A model generated the notes under the pieces. That model saw nothing but the letters and a program-made list of their open reading frames with translations. It was not told the origin of the DNA and ran no database searches. From Nemertoderma westbladi (lineage: Eukaryota; Xenacoelomorpha; Nemertodermatida; Nemertodermatidae), in assembly GCA_032718475.1 (NCBI GenBank), contig JAUCBJ010005609.1, positions 1 through 64,000 on the forward strand: 64,000 nt of DNA, written 5' to 3'. This document shows positions 22,539 to 32,339 of the stretch, piece after piece (position 1 is the stretch's first letter; each line of letters starts with the position of its first letter). Position numbers and translations under genes: made by a program.

Positions 22539-23890
22539 GAGCGAGAACAACGAGACCCTTGGATGAGAATAGGTCGTGTGACACAGAAATATGGAGGGGG
22601 CCGCTACCCCCGATGACATACCCAAGTCAGAGAAAGTCAAGAAATAGGACAGACGGAACGCACCAGACAGGAGAAACTATACAGCACCCATCGAATCCAT
22701 TGGAAGCACAGGCGATGGGGATGGCCACGTTGATCGATGCGTTGAAAACGAGGATCGAGTTACCACCCGTGGAACCATTCAAATTCGATGGGAGTAGGCC
22801 GGAAGAATATCTACAGTTTCGGCGCATGTATAGTAACGAAATACTAACAAAAAACTTGACGCAGGCGGAGTGCCTAAAGTATCTACAAGTGTACACGGGA
22901 GGCCCAGCATACGACATCGTGAGGCAATATCAAGGGATAGAGGGCGGCTTCACGACAGCATGGCGGGCACTGGATAGGGAATACGGGCACCCGGCCAAGA
23001 TCATCAGGCAGACACTGAGAGGCATAACATCGGGTGGCCTACAGGATAATCCCGTTAGCATTAAGACGTTCGCTAACAAAGTCGAAAAGGCGCTGATCGT
23101 GCTGAAGACGCTAGACGCGCCATACGAGCTCAATGCGTCCAACAACATCACCACGATAGCGCAGGCACTACCAAACTGGCTGCGCAACAAGTGGAGAAAA
23201 ATCGCCTTCTCCACTCGAGATAAGAAGGGTGCGGAACCGGGTTTAGAAGAAATGTCAAACTTCTTAAACTACGAGGCTGAACTAATAACTGACCCAGTCT
23301 ATAGCGAAGATAGCCTGGGAAAGGGACCAAAGACAGACTACCATAGACCGAAACCAGAGCATAACACATCAAACGCATTACCGAGACTCAGGCAATCATT
23401 GCCATATGCAGCGACGCAGGGGACTGCAAGTCCACAGCTAGCCGAGGATAAGACAACACCATGGAGCGGACAGGGAAACAATAACAACACGAATAAACAT
23501 AACCCCAGTACGTCCAGTAGGCTAAATCCAAACAATAAGAATAGTAGGGACTTTGGTACAAACGCAACTGAGATACGCAATGCACTGTATAAAGAGGGCT
23601 ACGACCCAAAGAGCAAATGCCAGCTACACGCAAATGCGCTTCATCAAACCATGAACTGCAGGTACTGGCAGGCGCTACCTAGGCAGGATCAGATAGATTA
23701 TGCGTTCAGCAATAAAATCTGCTCGCGATGTGTAATGAGTGGACATAGAGCAAGGGAGTGCAAGGAGAAGCCGATAAAATTTGGTCAAAGGAGAGGCCAA
23801 ACGATGGCGACGAGCACAGTAGGAGCGAAGAAGAGAGGAACGGTGCTACTTGGAGTAGTACCCGTGCGAGTGATTGGGGAAGGCAATTGA
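22424..23890 (+). CDS. gag: BEL element Gag (DUF1759-like, CCHC knuckle)
   Basis: A 488-codon open frame that begins right after a TAG, without an ATG until codon 64 (22613). It lies in the -1 frame relative to ORF2 and overlaps it by 115 bases including 18 G (22475-22492). Residues about 95-295 match the BEL/Pao Gag capsid-type region (DUF1759), for example LPPVEPFKFDGS, WRALDREYGHP and PNWLRNKW. Residues 433-446 are a CCHC knuckle (CSRCVMSGHRAREC), preceded by another Cys/His-rich segment (CQLHANALHQTMNC). The frame ends with a UGA followed at once by the Pol frame. Gag should form particles and bind the element RNA. It may be made as part of an ORF1-ORF2-Gag fusion. Confidence 0.88.
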   Translation: MHGPQHININPSTKHTGGGGGGGQGDIPPSQYQQYTPIGARTTRPLDENRSCDTEIWRGPLPPMTYPSQRKSRNRTDGTHQTGETIQHPSNPLEAQAMGMATLIDALKTRIELPPVEPFKFDGSRPEEYLQFRRMYSNEILTKNLTQAECLKYLQVYTGGPAYDIVRQYQGIEGGFTTAWRALDREYGHPAKIIRQTLRGITSGGLQDNPVSIKTFANKVEKALIVLKTLDAPYELNASNNITTIAQALPNWLRNKWRKIAFSTRDKKGAEPGLEEMSNFLNYEAELITDPVYSEDSLGKGPKTDYHRPKPEHNTSNALPRLRQSLPYAATQGTASPQLAEDKTTPWSGQGNNNNTNKHNPSTSSRLNPNNKNSRDFGTNATEIRNALYKEGYDPKSKCQLHANALHQTMNCRYWQALPRQDQIDYAFSNKICSRCVMSGHRARECKEKPIKFGQRRGQTMATSTVGAKKRGTVLLGVVPVRVIGEGN

Positions 23891-23905
23891 TCAGTAACAA
23901 CGCTA

Positions 23906-26900
23906 ATGCTGGTTGATAGTGGAGCTGCCTTCACATTAGTCGAGGAATGGGTGGCCGAGGAGATAGGATTGAGAACGAGGCCAAGCAGGATGGCGGTAAC
24001 AACCATCTCTAGCAAAGATGAGATCCTGGAGATGAGAACAGGACGGTGCGCAATTGCAGCAATGGCACCAGGATGCGACTATGGGGCAACCATCGACCCC
24101 ATCCAAGTGATAGAGTCAATTAATATTAATGCCAGGCGACCAACCAACATCGAGGTCGAGCAGTATAAATTCCTGGACGACATTGACTTCTCAATCCCAG
24201 ACGTGGACGTTAGGAAGGTGTCCATCATAGTAGGCATGGACTGCCCAACGGCCCACGAAAGAATGCAAACGGTCTTCGGCGAAGACAAGCAGAGTGACCC
24301 GGTGGCCATATTAACACCATTCGGGTGGACGCTGAGTGGTCCAATTAAGAGCAAGATACCATTTAGGATGTCGGAGACATCAGGATGCATGTTCGCGGGA
24401 ACAATGCAGGAAATGGGTGACGAGGGAGCAGAGGAGCAGCTTAAAAGACTGCTCAGACAGGATTTCGAGGGACTGAAAGAAACCGGAGTCGGGACCTCAG
24501 TAGAAGACAAGCAGGCTTTACAAAGCGTGGAGGAATCAATGACATGCAATGAGGGACGGTATACTATAGGAATGGTATGGAAACTACCGAAGATACCGCT
24601 GCCCGACAATAGGGGGATGGTACTCACGAGACTCCGCAAACTGAAACAAACACTAAAACGGAGCCCCGAGAAGAATGAGTACATCCACAGAACAATTAAG
24701 AAGTACGTCGAGAAAGGATGGGCCGTGGAGTTACCGGTCGACGAGCCGAACACGGATAGAACATATTACCTGCCACTGCACGTGGCTTTAGATCCAAAGA
24801 AAGGTAAACTAAGGATGGTAGTCGACGCATCGGCAAAGACCGACGGAAAGTGCTTAAACGACTACCTGTTAGAAGGCCCAAACATATACAATTCGGGCAT
24901 AGAGGTGTTACTTAGATTTAGAAATGGGAAACACGCCTTCACGTGTGACATAGAAGGCATGTTCAACCAAGTCTGTGTAACGGAGGAAGATAGCGACAGT
25001 CAGCGCTTCTTATGGTATAACGGCGAGGAAGAACCGTCGATAATACCGGCATATAAGATGGTAGTACAGAACATGGGGGCCAAGTCGTCTTCATTTACGA
25101 CGACTATGGCAGTGAGAGACACAGTAAAGGGGAAGGAAGATAGATACAGCAGTAGGGCCGTCGATATGATTCGACGCGGCTTCTACGTAGACGACGGAAT
25201 GGAGTCTGGAAATACGGTTAAGGAGATACTGGATACAGGGCGCGAGGTTCGCGACATCCTAAAAGGATCCGGCTTTAACCTGACCAAATTCCAATCCAGT
25301 TCGGAAGAATTTATCAAAGCCATAGAGGACAGGAAACCAGAATCGACCATGGATAATCCCACAACAGCCAAAGGGCAGGACATGGCGATTAAGAGAACGG
25401 AGTCCCAGCAGAAGGCATTGGGAATCATGTGGGATAGAGAGACAGACGAACTGAAGTATCAGCTGAGCCAGGAGGGCGCAGACATCCACACGAAGAGGGG
25501 TTATGTATCGTATATAGCAAGGATATACGATCCCCTAGGCCTAGCATCCCCATTATTAGTCACGGGGCAACAGATACTCAAGAGAGTATACAAATTGAAA
25601 GATGAGTGGGACGTAGAGGTACCAGAGGAAATCAAGAAACAGTGGAGCAAGTGGACAGGAGACTTGGAGAAGATGGGAACATACAACATGCCACGGGTGT
25701 ATTTCCCGGATGGGAACATGACGAATCTGGACCTACACATGTTCTCCGACGCGTCGTTGGAAGCGTACGGAGCGGCACTCTACTTAGTACAACGAGAGGG
25801 GGCTCATAAGCCAAGACTAGCCTTTAGTAAAGCAAAGTCAACGCCACCAGATTCAGCATCAGTTCCCAAGTTAGAATTAACAGCTGCGAGACTAGGAGTA
25901 AGAGCCACAGCCTACCTAGTGGATACTATTCCCAACATAGTGGAGACACACTACTGGACGGACTCCATGGTAGTGCTTGGTTGGCTACATAACGAAAGGA
26001 CGAGATACCTGATATTCGTCGCGAATAGAGTGGACGAAATAAGGGCGAGCACAGAACTGGAAAGGTGGCACTACTGCCCAACAGACGAGAACCCAGCGGA
26101 CTTGCTGTCGAGGGGGGTGGAACGCCACACTTTCCTGAAGAAAGAATTATTGTGGCAACATGGGCCACAATTTCTGAGCGATAAGGAAGCCTGGCCGCCG
26201 ATGAGGAAGGTGGACCCGGGCTCGGAAGTAATATCAGAAGGAGAAGAGGGAGATTCAGAGGGAGAAGAGATATACTCCCAGATGGTGAGGGAGATTAGGG
26301 ACGTGCAACCAGGATGGGAACTGTGCGATAACCCGACGGATAAACTCCTCAGCTACAGTTCTAGTTGGTATAAGACCAAGAAACTAGTGGCGTACTGGAG
26401 AGCCTTCGGAAATTTCCTTGCGGGAGTTGGCAAGGACAAGAAGATCAGGACAACCATAGATCTGGAAGGAGCGGCCAAGGCAGTGATCCGCTATGAACAA
26501 CGGAAGAACTACGGCGACGAGGTGGAACGCGTCGGTAACCAACAGCACCTCCGACGGGACAGCGAGCTGATTACGCTGTCGCCACAACTCAATGACGACG
26601 GGATTCTAGTAATGAATTCTAGGGTGGGATATAACAACAGCATAGTCGTACCACCGAAACCCATCATCATTCCTACAGGATCGCCAATAGTCCACCAGAT
26701 TATATGGGACTCCCACAAATCGATATTACATGGGGGCACCAACCGAACCCTCACAGAGATAAGGAGGACCTATTGGGTCAAACAACTGAGGAAGAAGGTA
26801 AAAGCGGTAGTGGGGCAGTGCCAGACCTGCCGACGAGCGAAGAAGGAGCGAGCCGTACAGGAGATGGCGCCACTACCGGCAAGTAGGGTAAGACAGCACG

Positions 26901-27823
26901 ACCCGCCATTTACGCATTGCGGTGTGGACATGTTCGGGCCGATCAAGATCAAAGTGATGCGACACACGGAGAAACGCTATGGCATTATCTTCGTATGCAA
27001 CAATACGCGGGCGGTAGGGATAGAACTCGCCCAAGATGCAACCGCATCAGCGTTCATTAACGCCTTAGAAAGGTTTAGGGACCGCAAAGGTGGGACGATC
27101 GCAGTGATATACAGCGACAACAGCACCAACTTTGTGGGCGCAGAGAGTGAGATGGCAGAGGCCTTGGACATCTTGGAGGGAGAAGAAGTCAGGGCAGCCA
27201 TGAGACGACGACAAGTAAAGTGGGAGAGAAGGACGCCGTATGCACCACATACACTAGGATGCGTCGAGAGACTGGTGGGCAGTTCAAAGCGTCTAATGAC
27301 GAAGCTAATGAACACCCACATGGTCACTGAGGACGTCTTACGGACAGTACTTGCGAAGTGCGAGGGGATCATTAATAGCAGACCGCTATATCCGGAGAAT
27401 GATGACCCTGAGTCATTAGACGTGCTGACGCCTAGCCATTTCCTGATGGAAAGGCCAGCGACCATCGATATGCGGGGTGTAGACCCAGATGACATATACT
27501 CCCGCCAAAGTTGGAAAGTCGCAAAGGCAATAAGCGCAGAGTATTGGAGGAGGTGGGTCGAGGAATACCTACCCACGCTCCATAAGCGAAGCAAGTGGAG
27601 GAAGCCAAACAGGGAGTTAAGAGTAGGAGATCTCGTAATCGTTACGGATGATACTATCATCAACAACCAATGGCGGTTGGCGAGAGTTGTAGGCACCTAC
27701 TCCGACGAGGACGGAAGAGTCCGATCGGTAGAAGTGCGGATAGGTGGAAAGATAGGTGCGAAGGACAGGAAAACCTACAGGAGAGCAGTAGGCAAATGCT
27801 GTCTGCTAGAAGGGGCACCTTAA
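23906..27823 (+). CDS. pol: BEL element Pol: protease, RT, RNase H, integrase
   Basis: 1305 aa in the Gag frame, open from 23891 directly after the UGA. The first ATG falls inside the protease at MLVDSGA, so the residues before the UGA (VLLGVVPVRVIGEG) are needed to complete that domain. Order: aspartic protease (DSGA, residue 4); linker with GWTLSG; reverse transcriptase with YVDD near residue 428; BEL-type RNase H (A17/Pao region) with FSDAS near 612 and ENPADLLSRG; integrase zinc finger (H...H...CQTC near 970); integrase core with GVDMFGP (about 1005), YSDNST (about 1068) and CVERLV (about 1118), supplying D-D-E; and a DUF5641-like tail (LRVGDLV...W..ARV). All catalytic residues seen are intact, and the end is TAA. 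Confidence 0.95.
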   Translation: MLVDSGAAFTLVEEWVAEEIGLRTRPSRMAVTTISSKDEILEMRTGRCAIAAMAPGCDYGATIDPIQVIESININARRPTNIEVEQYKFLDDIDFSIPDVDVRKVSIIVGMDCPTAHERMQTVFGEDKQSDPVAILTPFGWTLSGPIKSKIPFRMSETSGCMFAGTMQEMGDEGAEEQLKRLLRQDFEGLKETGVGTSVEDKQALQSVEESMTCNEGRYTIGMVWKLPKIPLPDNRGMVLTRLRKLKQTLKRSPEKNEYIHRTIKKYVEKGWAVELPVDEPNTDRTYYLPLHVALDPKKGKLRMVVDASAKTDGKCLNDYLLEGPNIYNSGIEVLLRFRNGKHAFTCDIEGMFNQVCVTEEDSDSQRFLWYNGEEEPSIIPAYKMVVQNMGAKSSSFTTTMAVRDTVKGKEDRYSSRAVDMIRRGFYVDDGMESGNTVKEILDTGREVRDILKGSGFNLTKFQSSSEEFIKAIEDRKPESTMDNPTTAKGQDMAIKRTESQQKALGIMWDRETDELKYQLSQEGADIHTKRGYVSYIARIYDPLGLASPLLVTGQQILKRVYKLKDEWDVEVPEEIKKQWSKWTGDLEKMGTYNMPRVYFPDGNMTNLDLHMFSDASLEAYGAALYLVQREGAHKPRLAFSKAKSTPPDSASVPKLELTAARLGVRATAYLVDTIPNIVETHYWTDSMVVLGWLHNERTRYLIFVANRVDEIRASTELERWHYCPTDENPADLLSRGVERHTFLKKELLWQHGPQFLSDKEAWPPMRKVDPGSEVISEGEEGDSEGEEIYSQMVREIRDVQPGWELCDNPTDKLLSYSSSWYKTKKLVAYWRAFGNFLAGVGKDKKIRTTIDLEGAAKAVIRYEQRKNYGDEVERVGNQQHLRRDSELITLSPQLNDDGILVMNSRVGYNNSIVVPPKPIIIPTGSPIVHQIIWDSHKSILHGGTNRTLTEIRRTYWVKQLRKKVKAVVGQCQTCRRAKKERAVQEMAPLPASRVRQHDPPFTHCGVDMFGPIKIKVMRHTEKRYGIIFVCNNTRAVGIELAQDATASAFINALERFRDRKGGTIAVIYSDNSTNFVGAESEMAEALDILEGEEVRAAMRRRQVKWERRTPYAPHTLGCVERLVGSSKRLMTKLMNTHMVTEDVLRTVLAKCEGIINSRPLYPENDDPESLDVLTPSHFLMERPATIDMRGVDPDDIYSRQSWKVAKAISAEYWRRWVEEYLPTLHKRSKWRKPNRELRVGDLVIVTDDTIINNQWRLARVVGTYSDEDGRVRSVEVRIGGKIGAKDRKTYRRAVGKCCLLEGAP

Positions 27824-27949
27824 CTTGGAGTTAGAGTTGAGTTTAGTCGTCCAAGTTTTGGACTGAGGGGGGTGGGATTGAGGGCGAGACGCCCTTCCCA
27901 CAAACAAAATAGAAAAAATAAAATAAAATAAATAATAGTACATGCTAGG
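27824..27949 (+). other. Pol 3' spacer
   Basis: Short noncoding stretch with an A-rich run (AAAATAAAATAAAATAA, about 27912-27930) before the internal minisatellite. Confidence 0.5.
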
Positions 27950-28640
27950 TACGCAGTTAGTAGGCAGAAGTTAGTTAAGAGGTACGTAGTACCTGGTCAG
28001 TTAGTTAGTTAGAAGGTACGTAGTACCTAGTCAGTTAGTTAGTTAGAAGGTACGTAGTACCTAGTTAGTTAGTTAGTTAGAAGGTACGTAGTACCTAGTT
28101 AGTTAGAGAGTTAGAGGGTACGTAGTACCGATAATTAGTCAGAGAGTTAGAGGGTACGTAGTACCGATAGTTAGTTAGAGAGTTAGAGGGTACGTAGTAC
28201 CGATAATTAGTCAGAGAGTTAGAGGGTACGTAGTACCGATAGTTAGTTAGAGAGTTAGAGGGTATGTAGTACCGATAGTTAGTTAGAGAGTTAGAGGGTA
28301 CGTAGTACCGATAGTTAGTTAGAGAGTTAGAGGGTACGTAGTACCGATAGTTAGTTAGAGAGTTAGAGGGTACGTAGTACCGATAGTTAGTTAGAGAGTT
28401 AGAGGGTACGTAGTACTGATAGTTAGTTAGAGAGTTAGAGGGTACGTAGTACCGATAGTTAGTCAGAGAGTTAGAGGGTACGTAGTACCGATAGTTAGTT
28501 AGAGAGTTAGAGGGTACGTAGTACCGATAGTTAGTTGGAGAGTTAGAGGGTATGTAAGTACCGTTAGTTAGAAGAGTTAGAGTTAGAGGGTACGTAGTAC
28601 CGTTTGTTAGAAGAGAGAGAGTAAGAGGTAAAAGGAGATA
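27950..28640 (+). repeat. 36-bp minisatellite inside the BEL element
   Basis: About 19 tandem units of roughly 36 bp, with shorter divergent units at both ends. Each contains GGTACGTAGTACC, whose GGTAC/GTACC arms form a 3-base-loop hairpin, followed by GATAGTTAGTTAGAGAGTTAGAG. It lies between Pol and ORF4 and has no open frame. A conserved hairpin repeated in every unit suggests an RNA-level or protein-binding role, although simple repeat expansion would look the same. Confidence 0.9.
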
Positions 28641-28696
28641 TAGATATAGATATTAGTTAGCAGTTAGTAGCGTTAGTAGCGAGAGGGGGGCATATG

Positions 28697-28744
28697 AGTA
28701 CAGCTGGGTAAGTCGTGTGGCCACACGACGCATACTGCTGTACT
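28697..28744 (+). other. Compound hairpin upstream of ORF4
   Basis: A perfect 18-base palindrome GTCGTGTGGCCACACGAC (28712-28729) is enclosed by a second pair of arms, AGTACAGC (28697-28704) and GCTGTACT (28737-28744). As RNA it could form a stacked stem or dimerise. Confidence 0.65.
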
Positions 28745-29107
28745 GCATAGACCCACAGAGTAGGCCAGAATGTGGATTAGAGAATAGAATAATCCATAGG
28801 CAGTAGTAAGTAGTAGGACAGTAGAATCAAATTAAAATAGATAAATAAATAGAATAGGGCTGAAAGTTGTAAAATAGTGGCAACACAAGGGAAGTTATTC
28901 TAGAACATAATAAAAGTAACGGACAGAAATTGTAAATTACGCTCATTTACTAGCTTCAAAATTAATTAGGAATAATTTAGGTTAAAAGGCGCAGTTAAGT
29001 AGGAAATAGGCCATTACCGAACCGTACAGAACATCTTAGATACATCACTCATCTGTATTGCGCCTTGGTAAGGCACCACCTTGCAGGTGAGCGAGTGAAC
29101 GTTCGGA
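28745..29107 (+). promoter_or_regulatory. ORF4 leader with possible 3' splice site
   Basis: About 360 noncoding bases. AGGCGCA near 28987 can pair with TGCGCCT near 29059, and GCCTTGGTAAGGC (29062-29074) is a small hairpin. ACCACCTTGCAG/GT (AG at 29085-29086) resembles a splice acceptor 21 bases before the ORF4 ATG, which would suit a spliced ORF4 mRNA. Use of this site is inferred. Confidence 0.4.
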
Positions 29108-31657
29108 ATGGCGAGTAAGTTAATCAGAAAGAGAAAAGCGGAGTCAGGAGGAAAGGAGATACTGGTGGATTTCACCGAGAGGCATCCGGAAGAGAAGACG
29201 AGAGGATACTACGAGAGGTTGGAAAGGGGTCACGCGGCGCGAGCGCTGCAGGATCACTTCAGGGAGATGCACGAACAGCGGCTGGTCGGGACCTACGGGA
29301 TGCCGTCGCTGGACAACGCGATCTTCCAACACTTCCACTACGTGGTGAAAGGGGACGAGGCGAAGTTCGGGATTCCGAAGTACCCGAGGGAATCACCGAG
29401 GAAGGACTGGAAGAGATTCATAGAGTCCGTCAACAGAGGAGGATATATGATCCTGGATGATGAGGGAACCGTGGAAGACGAGGCGGGTTCGAGACGAGGA
29501 ACAGCGGGGTCAGCCAGGACCATACTCCTACATTTGGCCGCGCCAAATGGGGACATCTTCTTATTCGACCTAGGGACGTATGGGAAGAAGGACGGGCCAA
29601 AATTAGACCGGTTACCGAAAGCGGTACAAGTCTTAGTGAGAGAGAAGTCGACGACGAAAGTGGGATCGGCGATTCGCGAGGACGCGGAGAGGATCATCGG
29701 TCCGGACGCCACCAACCTCCTGGATATGCAGAAAGTCTTTATGGCTATGACGGCACCGGATGGGTTGGGGGTAGTCGAAAACACAGGCCAATGCGGGGCG
29801 GTGGCGATGGGCCAATTATTGGGGCTCGTATGCCACAAACCGATGGACTGGGGGAAGTTTAGGGAAGAATACGGAGCAGAACTAGCGAACTCGCTAAAGT
29901 GGGGAGCGAGACCGGGAAAGCAGGAGGTATATCAGTTCCGCAGGGGAGCGATAAAGGTATATCAGAAGCGATATATCCTGCAGGAGGACTGGATGATGAT
30001 AAGTTTGCTTAACTTATTCATGACCGTGATTATCGAGAGGGAACCAGGGGCATTTCTGTTATCGGGATCACCCCTAAGCTACAGGAGAGCCTTTAAAGTG
30101 GCCTTTGACGGTCTGGTAGACCACCCGGGGCTGAAGGGCGAGTCGGTGTACTACAACAGCCGACATCTGGTAGACGGGGAGACAGATACACCGTATCAGA
30201 GATGGGAGCAGCTAGAGACGGATAGACGAGAAGCAAAGCGACTGGAAGAAGTCGCTAGACGGGAGAGGATAGAAGCAGAGGAGAGGGAAGAGGAGGCCAG
30301 GACACAGAGTTACGGCTTCGAGGAACAGGCAGGCCTGGACGAGCTTCATTGGACTTCATCAGGGAGTTCGGGGGAGTCTCTAGGGCGAGAATTGGGATGG
30401 ACGGTGGGATCGCCGAAACAGTCGACGTCGGGGTTGCAAACGATGCCCATACCAGCGGGCGCCGAGGGCGACCAACCGCCAAGGAAGTTAAGGGAGCTAG
30501 AGGGATGGAGAGCTACGGGCGGGAGCCAAGGCGGGAAGGGACGTAGTGGATCCATCGGGATACCGGGATTGGAGACACTACCAGAAGAGGAGGACGACGA
30601 CGGCGAGTTCGGAGAGATGCCGCCCATCGAGAGGATAGGCCACTCGGACACAGACTGGGTTGGCGGAAGGGTGGTGACGGCCAGTGGGGCGAGGGCCTTC
30701 TGGAACAGATCCGGCAAGCGGACCTGGGTGCACGAGGAGCCGGCGATGGATTTCGCGGGGAGCACCATCAGGTTGGGCGAACAACCGGGGACTGCACCAC
30801 GGGTAGTATTCGGGGAGACGATGCCCGAGAGGGGTGGAGAGATCGACGTAGATAGAGAGACCAACGTAGAGAAGTTCGCCTACCAGCGACTCCACAGACC
30901 GCGGAGATCACTTGGGACGAAAGACGAGGTGGGACGGGAGACATTGGTACTCGGCTGCGACTACTGTGGGAGACAGACCCATCGGGAAAGCAGCTGCCTA
31001 TACCGGTTCCAAAAGGGAACCTTTTGTCTCTACTGCAGAGAACCAAGCCACAGGATGGGGGCGTGTCCACGGTTGCATAACCAATGTCCAAAGTGCCACT
31101 TTCGGGGACACTACGGACGCGAGTGCGACTGGATGAACGACGAGGAGAAGTTCACAAGATTCGAGGAGTGGGCCGACGTCGGGGCCATGACGCGCCAGCG
31201 CATGAAGGCCCAGGAGTTCAAGTGGGGTTTCTTCCTTATCAATCAGGAGACTCACATGGAAATCATAAAGCGGAGGCTACCGTTTACCTACCAAGAGGTA
31301 GCAACGGCGGGGTCGTACGCCGGAGTGATGAACACGCAAAGGTATTTGGACAGGTGGACGCCAGAGAACCGAAGGGAGTTTAGGGATTTCTTGGCGGAGC
31401 ACGTACCAAAGGCAATGAAAATGATCCTATGGGACGCCACCAGAGGGAGACAACTGGGCCACTCTGAGGGGCCACCGGCGAAGCGATATCGGGCACTAAT
31501 AACACCAGCGCCCAAGGAGCCAACGACCGGGATCAGCAGGGAGGTGGCGGCGAAGGTCCGAAAGCAGAAAGCGGATGATGCCAGAGGAACGGTGATAACC
31601 AAGAAACGGCCCAGGGAAGAGGACGCCAGGGGGAACTATCCCCAGAGGAACAGATAG
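29108..31657 (+). CDS. BEL element ORF4: exonuclease-like domain plus three zinc knuckles
   Basis: 849 aa from ATG to TAG, well downstream of Pol where some BEL elements keep an env-like gene. There is no signal peptide, transmembrane segment or glycoprotein character. Residues about 110-305 resemble a DEDD-type 3'-5' exonuclease (WRN/RNase D fold): ILDDEG (D117, E119) as motif I, LLHLAAPNGDIFLFDL as the following strands, KVGSAIREDAERI (D192) as motif II, LLDMQKVF (D206), and YILQED (Y289, E293/D294) as a possible motif III. This is recognised by eye only. Residues about 320-610 are acidic and low in complexity. Residues about 617-675 hold three canonical CCHC knuckles (CDYCGRQTHRESSC, CLYCREPSHRMGAC, CPKCHFRGHYGREC). 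The basic C-terminus ends near KKRPREED. An RNA- or DNA-processing accessory factor is plausible. Confidence 0.7.
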   Translation: MASKLIRKRKAESGGKEILVDFTERHPEEKTRGYYERLERGHAARALQDHFREMHEQRLVGTYGMPSLDNAIFQHFHYVVKGDEAKFGIPKYPRESPRKDWKRFIESVNRGGYMILDDEGTVEDEAGSRRGTAGSARTILLHLAAPNGDIFLFDLGTYGKKDGPKLDRLPKAVQVLVREKSTTKVGSAIREDAERIIGPDATNLLDMQKVFMAMTAPDGLGVVENTGQCGAVAMGQLLGLVCHKPMDWGKFREEYGAELANSLKWGARPGKQEVYQFRRGAIKVYQKRYILQEDWMMISLLNLFMTVIIEREPGAFLLSGSPLSYRRAFKVAFDGLVDHPGLKGESVYYNSRHLVDGETDTPYQRWEQLETDRREAKRLEEVARRERIEAEEREEEARTQSYGFEEQAGLDELHWTSSGSSGESLGRELGWTVGSPKQSTSGLQTMPIPAGAEGDQPPRKLRELEGWRATGGSQGGKGRSGSIGIPGLETLPEEEDDDGEFGEMPPIERIGHSDTDWVGGRVVTASGARAFWNRSGKRTWVHEEPAMDFAGSTIRLGEQPGTAPRVVFGETMPERGGEIDVDRETNVEKFAYQRLHRPRRSLGTKDEVGRETLVLGCDYCGRQTHRESSCLYRFQKGTFCLYCREPSHRMGACPRLHNQCPKCHFRGHYGRECDWMNDEEKFTRFEEWADVGAMTRQRMKAQEFKWGFFLINQETHMEIIKRRLPFTYQEVATAGSYAGVMNTQRYLDRWTPENRREFRDFLAEHVPKAMKMILWDATRGRQLGHSEGPPAKRYRALITPAPKEPTTGISREVAAKVRKQKADDARGTVITKKRPREEDARGNYPQRNR

Positions 31658-32339
31658 GTTCCCAGAGTCGAGGGATAGAGACTGAGACTGGGACGTGGTG
31701 CGCCTGGAAGGCGCTGCGTGGGACGTACGAACTATTAAGTACAAATTTAATTAATGCAAATAATCATATAAGTGCAATTTGTATGTAAGTATGTAGTAAT
31801 TAGTAATCTACGAATATATACGCTGGGAGTAAGTACTATAGTCATACAACCTTTCTCAATTAGCTACTGGGACTGGGGGATAACTGACTATGGCACTATG
31901 GACGAGACACCAGACAATTTCACACTTCTTGAGTGCGACGGCACAAGAGGGGGGGGGGGGGGGAGATTCGTCAGAAGGGATGAGGTAGTCAGAATAGGGT
32001 TGAGGGACAGAGTAGTAGGTGCGAAGTGCGAAGAGAGTGCGGACGCAATTCTAGTGTGGGGGGGGGGAGAATAAGAGACTGAGTAAGGGATGAGGAGGTC
32101 CGAGTGTATGAGAGAGTTAGGATGAGAGTGAAGAAGAGATAGGGCGGAAGTGTTGGGGAAACAAAAGTTGCGTGAGAGGTGAGCGCGATCGGCCCGACAT
32201 GAGACGCCAGGCACACGGGGTAGCGTTATCATACCCATCGGGGGCGGCCTGGAAAGCCGGCTCCGAGAGAAAAGAATTCCACCCCACACCCGATACTAGA
32301 TCGGGATCCAGCGGGATTGTAGCGCACTTTTTGGTTGAT
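31658..32339 (+). other. 3' noncoding region of the BEL element
   Basis: No supported gene. Sense-strand G-runs of 15 (31949-31963) and 10 (32058-32067) fall in short open frames of no recognised similarity. Confidence 0.5.

Noticed and set aside
24079-24753. 224-aa minus-strand open frame inside Pol
   Set aside because: Antisense shadow of the protease/RT coding sequence.
27950-28640. Possible CRISPR-like repeat-spacer structure
   Set aside because: The segments between GGTACGTAGTACC motifs are near-identical, so there are no spacers.
19886-29087. Splicing of the ORF1 donor (AG/GTAAGT) to the ORF4 acceptor as an in-frame fusion
   Set aside because: The joined frame does not match ORF4, so only a transcript using the ORF4 ATG would work. 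There is no direct evidence.
29108-31657. ORF4 as an env-like glycoprotein
   Set aside because: No signal peptide, membrane anchor or cysteine pattern of an envelope protein; zinc knuckles and acidic linkers point elsewhere.
31772-32074. 100-aa open frame before the right LTR
   Set aside because: Low complexity with G-run-encoded glycines. No similarity and no better than chance.
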